This document shows, piece by piece, positions 45,580 through 58,117 of a stretch of DNA of 64,000 bases. Position 1 is the first letter of the stretch; every line of letters begins with the position of its first letter. The notes beneath the pieces were generated by a model, which was given only the letters and a program-made list of their open reading frames with translations, did no database searches and was not told the origin of the DNA. A program made the translations under genes and the position numbers. Source of the stretch: Pholis gunnellus (lineage: Eukaryota; Chordata; Actinopteri; Perciformes; Pholidae); assembly GCA_910591455.2 (NCBI GenBank), contig OU342819.1, positions 8,689,333-8,753,332 on the forward strand. Reading direction: 5' to 3'.

Positions 45580-48500
45580 GTGCATACAGTATGTGTGAGT
45601 TGCTCACTAACTGCTGTTTCTGATTGCAGGGCCCTTGCAGTATTTGAACCACATGTGTTACATGCCTGCTGTTCTAGTTTTACATTGATATAATGTGTGT
45701 CCGTGTGTGAGCGCACAACCCTGCTCCCGCTATGGAGTGTTATAGCAATAAAATCATCACACAACCTCATTGTTTCTGACGTTTAACCAGAAAGTCTGGA
45801 AAAGGAGAGGAGAGGAGAAAACATCCTGAGGGAAACATTCTCCTGTGGTTAAGGGTTTTGAGTCCCAGCGATTTATCCTGGATGTGATGGCAGGTTTATT
45901 TTCATACTAATTTCCAAGCATCACCGTGTGAATCAGATAGCTCGGTCTGCGGACCGTACTCAGGCAACTTGCTTCCAGCAGGGATGGGAGGCTGGAAATT
46001 GGGGCAGTATATTCTTGTGTCAAGAGATGATTTGTTGCGGTTAAAGCTCCGGATTTTATTGTGGACGATACAAGCTTGCGTTGTCAAAAGTGCTTACAGT
46101 CGATGGTAGAACTGGACACAGAGGAGAACCTATCAGATTTCATCTCCTACAGGGGGGCAGTAAATTCATGAACGCACTAGTTGGCCAACACCTCGCAGTC
46201 TTCCAAATATCAATCTGATAAATGGAATAACACTGAGCTAATAGGAAACAATTCACCCTAAAACTATTTGCAACAAAAACATTTGCAAATTATTTTCCAT
46301 CTGGGCCAACTTCCTTGGTGGATGCTATTTTTCCGAATTGTTGTAGCTTATTGGTCGAATACATTTTATTGTATTTATTTTCTAATTCAAGATGAACAGA
46401 TGGCATATTTAACAATGTAAATAAATGTGCATGGGGAGGAAAAACATTGTTTTCCATAAACAACTTTAAATGATACAACAATGAGACTTTAACAAAATGA
46501 TGAAAAGAGCATTGTTAAGAATGTTTATACCTTATCTTGTTGAAGATTGACCAGAGGAAACATGCGCAGTAATATCCAAGACTTTCTATGATTATATGCT
46601 CTACATATTTCATATATTGTTTATTTTATTTAAGACTTTCTCACTGACAAACAATTGAATTTCTCCTCCCATGGTTGCCTGGATGGTCCATAATGCATTG
46701 CAGCTTCAAGACACGTTGCATATTTACTGAAGAGCGTGACTCACTTTTTCTTGATAGGAACAAATCTCACTCTCCTGCCTTCACCACTGTTCTCTCCACC
46801 TACACACAAGTTCATTTCTGATCCGAAGGGATTGGCTAAAGCCATTCTGGGGAATGCAGGAAGGCATTAACTGGCGTAGGAGACAGGTTGAGAGGGAGTG
46901 GGTAAAACAAACGAGTAAATTGCAACACTTAATCACAAAATAACTGCTGGATGCACTGAGCACTGCAGATTGATGGGATCTAAGAGCGAGAGAGTACTTG
47001 AGGGTGGAATTTTCCTTTAATTGTATAGTCGGCGTCCACTGACTCACAGCTCTGACACGGTAACAGTGGGTAATACAAGGGGCCTGCTGTCCAGCTGTCT
47101 GTGTTATGTATCTGTGTGTGGGAGGGCAGTGGCGGTAGTGGCAGCGCAGACTGGAAACTAACTGTACCTCTGAAAAATCAACAAGCTGTGACCAAGTCGC
47201 AGCAGAAGATTTGGGGTGGCAATATTAACTATGCCGGTGCGAGACAGAAACAGTACTGAGATGAATCATTTCCATTTTGCTTCATAAAATCTTTCATGTG
47301 AACCAGCAGAAAAGTTTGGAAAGTTACCCTCCGTGTATAATCCATCACAGATTACTGATTGCCTGCTTTAAACGGTAATCAGTCACAGAATTCACAGGGT
47401 AACTTTGAATATATTTTCCATTACAATCTACTGTATATGCCTCCCCAACATGCAGAACATCCCTCAGAGACAACATTTATTCAGATCTATACATTTTAAT
47501 AGGGCCGAGATATGCAGGAAGGAAGTACCGTGTACGCTCTCTGTCATTTGTTCTTGTAGCCTCAGAACTGTTTCTCGTACTGTTTTCACGCTACATTGTA
47601 CATTCTTTCAGCTCTGCTTGTTTACTGTTATCTGGTCAGCCGTTATATGAGTTGTCGTTAAAACAGCACATTGTTAAATGTGGGCTGCAGTGGTTAGGGT
47701 GTGATATGGGCAGTGGTGAGAAGATGTCCAGACCCGGGAAAAAAACGTCTCTATAAGTCGTCTGTGCATGGCAGCTTATTACCGCCCATATTAACTCTAG
47801 TGGCTGTAGTAATTATGACTGAAGCAAAGGTGTAGCATTTTAAAGAGTGACGATGTACGTTTAGGGAGAAGGTCGGGGTGGATGAATGGGTCGAATGAGA
47901 CCAGTGTTCGTGTCCCGTGTGAAACCAAAAGTCGAACATTTGTACGTTCGTACGTTACGACTTCAGTATGTTTATAACTAGTACGCAAGCACGTCACATA
48001 CTGCTTGAAAAGCTACTAAGTAGCCTACTTACACCCAAACTATCATCTTTCCAAAACATAACTTGTGCTGGGCAATAACTCTTCTTTCAATGGAATTATA
48101 TTAGGATGTAATATTACATCGAGATAATGTGATAAATAATGACTATTGTCGAAATTGATAATAACGTGAACGTACTAACTACAACATCTCTGATGTGAAA
48201 GATCTTGAGGGAACCTCATTTGAAGATTGCGATTTTGTTTTTACATCTTACCACTCGGTTCAATGCCATGAACAAACTGGACTCCAACTGGTAACCTTTC
48301 AGTCACTCGCTTCTCTAACCTTTAAGCTTCATTACCCAGAATGCAATAGTTCATACAGGAGAATAAGGTCCACTTTGTATCCAACTGTTGGTTAAATTGT
48401 GAGCAGTGTTTTCCAACAGCATTCATTAATTCAGCTTTATAGTTCAACACCTGCCTGCACCCAAGAATTCTGCCAATGGTAATATCCCAGGGTAGTTAAA

Positions 48501-49299
48501 TCAAACTATTGTCCTAATCTAATTAATCTGTATTTATGTGAACGCATGTAAACGTAGTACATATTTAACTGGAAATACGTATTTATTTTGTATCCATTTT
48601 CTAAGTACTTTTGTTTTGTCAAGTATTTAATTCACACAGGAGTACACAACAGAACTAACAGACAAAAATGCCATATCGTGATACGCAACGTTTTTTTGAT
48701 TTTAGATTTAGGCTCCATCATTATCACTCTCCTCTCGTTTTTTTATGCTGGTTTGCTGCTATGTTGGACACGGTTTCAGCTCTCATTGCTTACTCTTTGC
48801 CAGCTCTGGCTGCTAGGCGATGCAGCAAAAAATAAACAATGAGAACCATCAGACTTTATCAGTGTCACTTCAACACAGCATCATGTTTTATCTTCAAAGG
48901 TCAAATGTATTTTACTGGATATTAGAGGCTTTCTCTGCTGTTTCAATTCAAATCATTTGTTTGTCCAAATGATCAAAGACGTCACTCCCGATACCTGCAG
49001 AGCTACACATATTTCTGTATGCTCATCAAGAGGTAATGCAATTTGCGAGGTTTTTCATTCCCTGTTATGTGACAGCAGGAATATAATGCGGGGTCTTTTC
49101 TGAGCCATCTTTTATCAAGCTTTTACTGAATACCTGACGGCTTCCTTTCTGGATTCCTGAATATAAAGACTTATTTGCTGCTGCGTTTGTGTATTCCATA
49201 ACTAAAAGCTTCAGTCAAAAATGTTAATACATTTCATTACTATAAACCTTTCATTATTGTCGACAAAAGCGGTTGAGTGTCAACTAATGGCTTTGCCAC
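45578..49299. other. long non-coding stretch
   Basis: 3.7 kb with almost no simple repeats and no gene. About 48065-48180 (GCTGGGCAATAA then ATAATGTGATAAATAATGAC) may be a very worn mobile-element fragment. Confidence 0.45.
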
Positions 49300-49332
49300 G
49301 TGTGTGTGCAGTGTGTGTGCAGTGTGTGTGCG
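49300..49332 (+). repeat. 11-bp tandem repeat, 3 copies
   Basis: GTGTGTGTGCA occurs twice, then GTGTGTGTGCG. Confidence 0.93.
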
Positions 49333-49436
49333 TTCTACATGAGTAATATTGTAGTATAGATGAATTATTGGCAGCAATCCATGACTATGCACTGCTGTGC
49401 CACAAGGGTCTTTAATATGTGTGTGTTTTTGTGTGA

Positions 49437-49440
<4 letters not shown>

Positions 49441-49515
<75 letters not shown>
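49441..49515. repeat. (GT)37 microsatellite
   Basis: 75 bp of perfect GT followed by GAAAAAA. Confidence 0.98.
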
Positions 49516-49518
<3 letters not shown>

Positions 49519-49613
49519 AAACCCATAGCTTTTATAAACTGGCTGGCAGACAAAAAAAACAACCCTGAAGGTAAAGGAGACAAATCTAATCACATAACAC
49601 AAGGGGGAAAGCG

Positions 49614-49635
49614 ATCACACACACACACACACACT
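49614..49635. repeat. short (CA)n
   Basis: CA run ending in CACTCACTC. Confidence 0.93.
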
Positions 49636-50579
49636 CACTCAGAGTACACAGGCAGTCTTTCTTCTTCCCCCTCTTTTACACATACATGCATACTCACAGA
49701 CCTGGATATATGACAACTGTGGAAAGTCTGGGAACTGGCGAGCTTTTCAAGAAAGTGTCTGTTCAGCGGACCGTTACCATAGTTCAGCAGGGTTTGGCCA
49801 CAGCTCCTGTCCCTTTCCTTTGCTAAATGCACCAAGATAAATAAACACGCCTATGTATTTCAAAGTCATGTATTACAGCGAAATGTAATTTATAGTTCAG
49901 GCCAAGCTGTCTTGGTTAAATGTAATGAAAAGCAACATGTTTATAATGCACCCGCACTCTGGTCAGTACAGTTAGTTCTACAACAGAGAAGAGAAACTCT
50001 GTAAGTGTAACAAACAGTCCTTTTAAAATTGATGCCCATGTGTCTTTGAAACTGGCTGCGCAATGGTGAAATGATTTAGTTTTGGATTTATGGGGCTTTG
50101 AGACATGAAACAAACTCTGTGAAACAAACTACCTTGACAATTTGATACAAAAGAGGAGCCACAACAAACACACAGATACACAAACATGAAAAGTGAGGAA
50201 AAAGGCTCAACACAGCATAACTGAGTAACACTGTGCATCACAACACGCAGATAGGTTTAAGAAATCAATAAGTTGAAGCTGAAGTCAGGGATGTGTCAGA
50301 AACATATGGTAAAGTTTTAGATTTTGTAAGACTGAAGTAGAAAAAAAATGTATCTTTCTCCATTTTTCTGTCTCTCTGATCACATATTTTCGATCATTAC
50401 ACGCCACTGATGAGGACCAGCTTGCACAAATATGATGATAAGCCCAACATGACGTCTTGCACATTTTTTCATACCGAGGTAATTAGAAAAAGAGAAAACC
50501 CCCACACACAAATACATAACCGTAACCATAACAAGGGTATCAGAACGGAATCTGTCGACTCAAAACACCATTTGGGTTG
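49636..50579. other. non-coding DNA
   Basis: Nothing recognised. Confidence 0.55.
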
Positions 50580-50982
50580 ACAGAGGACAGGGAGAAATAT
50601 ACAGATCGCAAGAATATAAAATGGTATAAATGCAACGCATCAAGCAAAGTCACGATAATGACACAGGGAAGAAAAAATAAGAAAAAGTGTGAGTGAGTGA
50701 GAGAAAGAACAAGACAAGATGGCGCATGAGATGATATCCAAAGAGTCGTAATTACCCGAAACAGCAACGAAACTACAATGATGGGTCAAAGAGATAAGAG
50801 AGGAGGAAAAAGTGCAGAAGAGGAGAAGCACTGCGGGTGAGAGAAATACACAGAGAACCTTGAAGAGAGAGAGAATCATAGTTTCCATTTTGCATCACAT
50901 GAAAACAGTCTATTCATTAGAGCATCAAAACTAACACGCAATGTTATGACCACTTCAAAGAGTGGTATGAATATAAACAGAC

Positions 50983-51028
<46 letters not shown>

Positions 51029-51040
51029 GAATAACAAAGA
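50580..51040 (+). repeat. purine-rich block with (GA)n
   Basis: A/G-rich on the plus strand (GAGAGAAAGAAC, GAGGAGGAAAAAG) and ends in a (GA)18 array at 50986-51022. It gives the Ser/Leu/Phe minus-strand frames. Confidence 0.8.
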
Positions 51041-53088
51041 TGGTCTCTGTCTCTGCACTCAAAGCAGCAGCGTGTATGTTCAGTATTTATATATGGCTCT
51101 GCTTATTTGTATACATACTGTAGAGTGGTCAAGGACATATTCAGGTTCGAGGAGGCCACTGCAGCCGCTCTCACTATCAATCTATGTATGGTATGTATGA
51201 GAATGATAACACAATGTATTGCAGATGGTGTATTCTGCCTTTATTCAATAAACATCTGAAATCGTTAGTGTGTCTGTATTCAAGAAGAGCTCTGAATCTG
51301 AGACAGACCGTTTTAAACAGTTCCCATGATGTAAACTATAGGGCCTTTTTAAAAGTTCTCTGTAATCTCCAGAGTGAGGCATTTACGTGGCCCTGACCTC
51401 CACTGTTAGGGAGCCGCTTCTCCGGGCACTTATTTCACACGCTAACAGTTATTAACTCAACTGACACACACGTTTTAGATTTGTAACATTCAGAGCTCGT
51501 GCCCACTGGCCTCTTAGCGCCAGTGGCCTCGCCTTCAGTCCTGCCCAGGCCGACACCCCCGTGGTTAGATGTCCAGGAGCAATGTTCCCATTGATCTGCT
51601 CAGTAATCCTTGCCGCTAGGTCGGCCGGGCGGCTGGGAGAAGGGAACTTTGTCAACTTTGCTTCCTTCCTTTTTCTCTTTCTCTACTTCACTTGGTCCGG
51701 TTCTCTATCCTTCCTCTGCCTCTGGGCCCATCCTGCCCCACCGACATGTGATTAACCCCAAGAATGGAAAAGCTGCCCCTGCTGCCCCCCTTACACGTTT
51801 GTGTAAGAGTACATGGCCTTGGGATATTTTGATGTGCAGATTGTCTAAACAGACATTTTCATGTAAACGAAGGTGTATGGGCTGCATTTATCAGTTTATT
51901 TATCGACCAAGCGCTCGCAGCTGTGCACTGATTTGACACACACACACACACACACTGGGATTTTGGGAGATTGGCCCACCGACTAACTTGCATGCTAAGT
52001 GATGAGAAAATGAGATTCTTTCATCAGATGAAAAAGAAATCAATCATCATACAAAATCAACTGTCCACACATCCTCGATGGTAATTACTTCACCAACTTG
52101 GGCACCGCGTAGGCGCGTCACACTACTGTATCAGATGCTTTGGCAAGAAAACAAAGAAATACCATGAAAGCTGCCTGCATGCTGAGTCGGGAGCATCGAC
52201 GCTGTGTGGGCGTCTCGTTCTAGCAAAACAATTTCACAAACGGCATGCTGAATAATTTTCAATGTGATCGAAAGAGTTATTTTGAATTATGTAACTTGAC
52301 AGTCTTGTGTATTTTTTTAATTTTTTTTTTTATCGATACAAATCAGAAATAACAGAACAATAACTTAACAACATTTCCTCAAAGGAAATGAACTTCACGG
52401 TGGGTGTTTATTGACATAAATGCTTTTATCGCTGAGGCTGCAGGATTTGAGTTCAACTTGCATTCATTTTCCTCTTTGGTCGCCTCAGAGCAGCGCTACG
52501 AACTGTAAACACACCTGGTGAGTGTGAGTCTAGTATTCACTCTATATTTAGCTATTTCTTGGTCTCCGGTAAGTTACTTAATGGTTTATTATGCCTAGTT
52601 ACATGACTTTAGCCCTGATTTTCCGATCACTGTTTATTTTTGTGTTATGTGTGAACTGTCCAAAGATGCTTGTCGTAACAGGACACAGTGACTGATCTAC
52701 GCAGGGGGAAGACGTGTGGAAACAGGCTACTATGTGAACACGTGTGACAACGATCAACAAACATGATCGTCAGCTTGTCACTTCTCGCGTAGTTTTTGTG
52801 ACAAAACGTAGTTTGGAGACCTCATCCCATCAGCTTCATTATGACATCATGTATGAACAAATTCAGCAATCACAGCGATTCTGCTGGAAATTCAAAACTG
52901 TTAACACTGCAGACGAGCTCTTACAGTCCAAATGTAACATAAAACACAGTTTACACCAGTGAAGACAAAAAAAACTCAAGATGTGCATTCCTCAAAATGC
53001 CCAGAGATCAGATTGGATGTATTGTAAATACTGGTGAAAGTACACAAACACAGACAATAGCTCTTTATTTCATTCACTCTTGCTTTTG
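51041..53088. other. non-coding DNA
   Basis: Holds (CA)9 at 51940-51957 and a T-rich run near 52314-52333. The CpG-richer patch 51500-51640 carries a 67-codon minus frame (51655-51452) behind a fair acceptor (TTCTCCCAG at about 51632), but the peptide is not recognised. Confidence 0.45.

Positions 53089-53160
<72 letters not shown>
53089..53160. repeat. (CT)n(CA)30 compound microsatellite
   Basis: CT repeats pass directly into a 60-bp CA array, then GCAGATGCAGATGC. Confidence 0.97.
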
Positions 53161-53162
<2 letters not shown>

Positions 53163-54070
53163 CAGATGCAGATGCCCACCGCAACCAGAAAAGAAATGCC
53201 CAACAACAAACAAAAAGAAAACACACAAATCCACTTAAACCGAAATTAAACATCTTATCATGCCTTACGCTCATTTCACTCCGGCACCCACGTAAACATA
53301 AATGTATTCAGAAATATTTTCCCTCTGTTAAACGTTGTAACGATTATCGGATTAAAGTATTGTTTCATCTTTTGTTTTGGTGGATCTGGACTCCCGATTT
53401 ACAAATCTAAACAGCTCGGATACAAGGATGCTTTGAAGTCTGATGACTGTTTCACTTTGGTTGTCCTCCTCCTCCTCTTCCCCTTTCCAGTTTCTCCTTG
53501 ATTCTGTCTCTTTGCTTTGTCTTTTTATCCGTCTCGGTGTTGGTTCTGTGTCTTGAGGTGAGGTAAGCTTTGCTTTTTGGTCGAGACGTCTCCACCCAAC
53601 ATGCTGCTGCTGTTTCTTGTAGACAGCTGGCATCCAGAAAAGTTGTTTTCAGTATTGATTTCTGAAAGGATAGTCTGCTTTCAGTGGTCCGCGTTTGGCG
53701 GGTCAGAGGTCAGGATGGACGTTTCAGCCGGGAGATTCTTGATAAATATTTCTTTCTCCTTTTCCCTTCCCTCTCCACTTCCTCTGCATGGTTCTCTGCC
53801 TTCGTTGTTTTCCTCTCACATATGTTGCGGTAGTAACACTAATTGACCATACTTAAACATCCCATAACCTAATCCTCGTTTCTATGACGACATAATTCAA
53901 TTCCACAGTCAGATTACTTAACAAATTCCTCCGAGAAAGAGGTATACACGCTCATAAACACCGCGTTGCACACACACACACATCTGCTTAGTCACTTTTC
54001 CAGTTGGCATCTTTCTTCAATTGAAGTAAATAATAAGGAACACCAACGTAGAATCAACGTGTGTTTGTGT

Positions 54071-54072
<2 letters not shown>
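53161..54072. other. non-coding DNA
   Basis: Short pyrimidine-rich patches at 53460-53530 and 53745-53820. No gene. Confidence 0.5.

Positions 54073-54112
<40 letters not shown>
54073..54112. repeat. (GT)20 microsatellite
   Basis: Perfect GT run. Confidence 0.97.
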
Positions 54113-54114
<2 letters not shown>

Positions 54115-54233
54115 AACACCAGCGTTCATGGTTGATAGAGAAATGATGGAACTATTAAATTCATTAAAAGACAGATTCAGCAATCGTGCTTTACTGGGAT
54201 ACAGATACAAACATACATACAGTCAGTACATAT

Positions 54234-54252
54234 ACACACACACACACACACA
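54234..54252. repeat. short (AC)9
   Basis: Perfect run. Confidence 0.93.
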
Positions 54253-55555
54253 TACTGACCTGTCCTTGTTTTGTTAAGAATTCCAGAGAGGAAATACATT
54301 CATAATAGGGTATTTTCCATCTGAAATGGCCCAGTTCCCTCCATGGAGTTATTAGTCTTTCATTTTATTATGTGTGAAGGATCAACTGTAAAGTTGACTC
54401 ATCAATGTGTGCGGTCTGTGACTCCTCTTGTGTGTTGAAGATGACATGTATAACATGGTAGGTCTCCCAACAACAGGAGCATTAAACCTCAGTTTTTAAG
54501 CCGACGTGTCGGAGATTTCTTTTAACGTGCTCCAAAAAGATGCATATTTGAACACCCACCACGACAACTGGGTGAATCCGTCGGCTGACGAAGATCATGT
54601 GTTATGATCAAAAGTTCCAGAACAGCTACTGAATTCAAAGATGTATACAATTCCTAATTTGTTAGACATTAAAAAGTATGTGGTTTGTTTGACTGACTCT
54701 AGAGTCACCACACTTCAAAATTGTATTTTACTGTTTTTTAAATTCGCTAGGCTAGCAGGTGTTTCTGTTGGAACTACATTGCATTCATCTTTGTGCCTTT
54801 GTCCTGTCCAGATATTCAAAAAAATGACCATGACACTGTGTGGAAGACAATATATAGGTTGTTGTAAAAACTTTCAGCCACCACATCTTCAATGTCAAGT
54901 GAACAATTATGTTCGTATACGTAGCTCGCCGCTCGCCACTTCTTCTGACAGAAACGACGAACATGAACATGAACATGATAACTCAGACTCAATAATGACA
55001 CAGAAGTGAAATGGCAACTCAAATATAATTAGTTTGCCGGTTAGCAGTCACAGGTGGTAATGTACAAAGTTTAATCACATCAGCAGAGTCTAACATGGCC
55101 ACATCAAAAACACCACACAAAGCTCTGTCAGTAGCATACCAAGCTAAGAGGATTAATTGATTAAATCAGACCTCTGGTCTCATCCTACAGCTGCCTTTTC
55201 TCCTCCACACCGGCTACCAGCTTTGTCTGAAGTGGACGACACAACTTCCTGTACTTACTCAACTCTCGTTGAAAAAGGCCCATTTAAATGGAATGCAGCA
55301 AAAGCAGAAGCTCAAAGCTTGGATCCATTTTTCTAATTCAGCTTTAAAAGTTCAGGCCCTGAAGTAGCAATAATGGTAGACTTTAGTAATGATTCATGAA
55401 GTAGTAATGATTCATTTCATACTCCCCAACACACACAGGCATTGTGTTTAGCCCTTATAAACCCCCCAGCACATGCACAAAAGGGTTCATTCCCACCAGA
55501 AACAGATTACAGAAAAGCATAATTAATGGGGCTCTTTGCCGCACCTTTAAATGCA

Positions 55556-55556
<1 letters not shown>
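54253..55556. other. non-coding DNA
   Basis: A 122-codon plus frame (54641-55009) ends in an Asp/Glu/His-rich stretch made partly by (GAACAT)3 at 54959-54976. It has no recognised domain. 54500-54630 reads like an old repeat I cannot name. Confidence 0.45.

Positions 55557-55645
<89 letters not shown>
55557..55645. repeat. (CA)44 microsatellite
   Basis: About 88 bp of perfect CA. Confidence 0.98.
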
Positions 55646-55648
<3 letters not shown>

Positions 55649-57160
55649 GCAGATATTAGTACATGCTGTTTGCTCTCTCTATGAGCACAGTGCCTGTCGC
55701 TGGTTATCATTCATGTCTACATTTCCTGTCTGTAATTTGAAAGAGGGGCGTACTGCTGAAAGCCTGCTTGGAGCCCAGTGACCTGAAACTTGCTAAATGA
55801 CAGACAGAGAGTGGAGCCGCTGAACATAATGACACAGAGACGTGAGATAAGCCATCCCTGTTACGAAGAATATCTGAATGCTAATCAGCGCCAGCGATCC
55901 CTATGTTTACCCAGGGGCTGTTTGCTGAGGGTCCAACCTCTTCATAAGCAATGTGATGCTTCACATTCACACAGATCAGTGACTTCTGTTATTTTATAAC
56001 TCATTACCCAGCTGCTCCACTAGAGGAGCTCAAACTCCTTTTCTAACCCAAACTGGAGCTCTATGTTTTTCTGTTTTTTTTTAGTTTCTTGTAGTGCATT
56101 GTTTTGTCTTTACTCCTGACGTATGAGTCAATGTCAGCCGCTGTCATCGGTCGTTGTAGTCAGGGACTGCTTTGATGAATGCACCGGACTCAACTGGAAA
56201 TATCAAGACCCACATAGTTTTCTTAGGAGAGAAAGGGGAGAGTAATTATTGGACTTGATCAAGTGACTAGAACATGTCTCTGAGGTGATGGTAATGAAAG
56301 TCTGTTCAACTCTGTACGTAAAGGCAGTTGGCATTAACAAATGTAACCATTTATCCGTCAGGTTTTACATATGTCTGCCCCTTAAGAGGCCAATTCAGCC
56401 TTCATTTATAGAAAAGGTGTCTTCTTACTTGATGTCAAAATATTGTTTTCAGTTCCATTGCACACAATCATGTGTTGCAAAGATAAATGATATTAGTAAA
56501 CAATGTAAATGCTTTAAACTCTTTCAATCCCTGAGAAAACTACAACGCTAAATGCTGACCTATGTTCACCAGCTAGTCGCTAACTTTGCCCGTCTGCCGT
56601 CTGTTGCTAAGTAGTTCCTGCACCGTGGGATTATCAGAGCTTTTAGACTATTAGTGAAAATAGAAAGTAAAACCAAAACAATGAGCTGCTAATACTGCTA
56701 ATACATGCCATGGAGCTAAGGCGAACTGCAGATTGTTTGTGGTAATTCTCACTGGGTTCATGACTGCGAGCGACCCTTACATTTGACCCAGTGTTAATAC
56801 AAAAGTGTTGATAAGAGCAGCTTTACATTTCTCTCTAATAAACTTGTAAAATGTTCTGCCCTTGCAAACTATCCAAAATAGCTCTTCACTGTGTCCTGCT
56901 GTACCTTTGCTGCTGTCAAATCGAGACAAATCTCAGCTGAGCTATTAATACAAAATATGATATTATAAAGTTCTGCCAGCCGACAGCAACACTTTACTCA
57001 TAAGCATAGATTACTCATTGATGCGTCGCCCTGCCCAGACTATCCCAGCCGCTGTGGGGTTTTGACTGATTGACCTTTCACAGGCCTCATCAACGTAAAC
57101 ACCGGTTCCTTCAGTCTAATAGGACCGAGAGGCTCGCTAATGTCCCTTAATAGGACTAAT
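55646..57160. other. non-coding DNA
   Basis: No gene or named repeat. Confidence 0.5.
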
Positions 57161-57395
57161 ATGCAAATGATCTCGTAATCACACTTCACACACTTTGACG
57201 GCTGGTAGGTTCTGTAGAATCTCTGTAGAACGTCGGAAGTCTAATTAATTCTGTGCCCAAACCTCATTTGCATATTTTCGGAGCAAAAACTATTTGCATA
57301 TTTTCCAGGCACCTAGCCCGAGTCCTGATGGTGAGGGTTATGAGGAAGATGCAGGCTTGCATATTTCTTTACAATCATGACACACGCTTATTCAT

Positions 57396-57481
<86 letters not shown>

Positions 57482-57678
57482 AGCAGTCTCACAGCTTCTC
57501 ATACTGTATGTAAACGCAACACATACATGCATCTGTCTTCCTGTCTGTCTGAGCATGTATGCATTAGTGATTTTCTGATCAAATGTTGCCTTGGATCATG
57601 TATATTCATGATCAATCAGCACTGAGTGCAGTTAAGCATAGCCTATCAGATTCTACCCAAACACTCCTCAATTTGCAT
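57161..57678. promoter_or_regulatory. cluster of four perfect POU octamers, candidate enhancer
   Basis: ATGCAAAT at 57161-57168 and its reverse complement ATTTGCAT at 57266-57273, 57292-57299 and 57671-57678. A TAATTAATT homeodomain-type core lies at 57242-57250. The first three sites fall within 139 bp in non-repetitive sequence. The fourth lies beyond the CA array at 57399-57476. Octamers of this kind bind POU-domain factors. That this is an active enhancer is inference only. Confidence 0.35.
57399..57476. repeat. (CA)39 microsatellite
   Basis: 78 bp of perfect CA inside the octamer region. Confidence 0.98.
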
Positions 57679-57725
57679 ATTTTAATTGCTGCTGCAACAA
57701 GTGTGTTACTGACGCATCACCTACA

Positions 57726-57741
57726 CCCCCCCCCCCCCCCC

Positions 57742-57783
<42 letters not shown>

Positions 57784-57788
57784 ACACA
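57726..57788. repeat. C18 followed by (CA)n
   Basis: Eighteen C, then T, then a CA array with one TA step near 57780. Confidence 0.96.
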
Positions 57789-58072
57789 GGTTGTATGATA
57801 GAGCTGCTTCTCAGCTAAATTTAGACTTTTAGGATCTGTTGCTTTCCTTCTCTAATCCTCTCTCTATAACTACATTTTGCTTTGGCGAGTTATATCAGTA
57901 ATTATTATGGCCACCTCCCCAATAGTCTGCTTGGAATTTAATTTAGGTATCGTCGTGTGTATGTGTGTGTGTCTCTCTCTTCCCGCTGGTTAAGCCGTCT
58001 CAAAAGCAGGTGCAGTTTGTCTGAATGACTTCTCTGTTTTATAAGTAGCTAACTGCTTTAACCTGCCAAGTT

Positions 58073-58074
<2 letters not shown>

Positions 58075-58114
<40 letters not shown>
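58075..58114. repeat. (GT)20 microsatellite
   Basis: Perfect GT run. Confidence 0.97.

Positions 58115-58117
<3 letters not shown>

Noticed and set aside
47665..47745. Possible tRNA-derived SINE head (GGGCTGCAGTGGTTAGGGTG)
   Set aside because: No B-box-like GGTTCGAATCC follows at the right distance, and there is no tail.
51452..51655. 67-codon minus frame behind a TTCTCCCAG acceptor in a CpG-richer patch
   Set aside because: The peptide is unrecognised, the frame ends in AT-rich sequence, and there is no second supporting signal.
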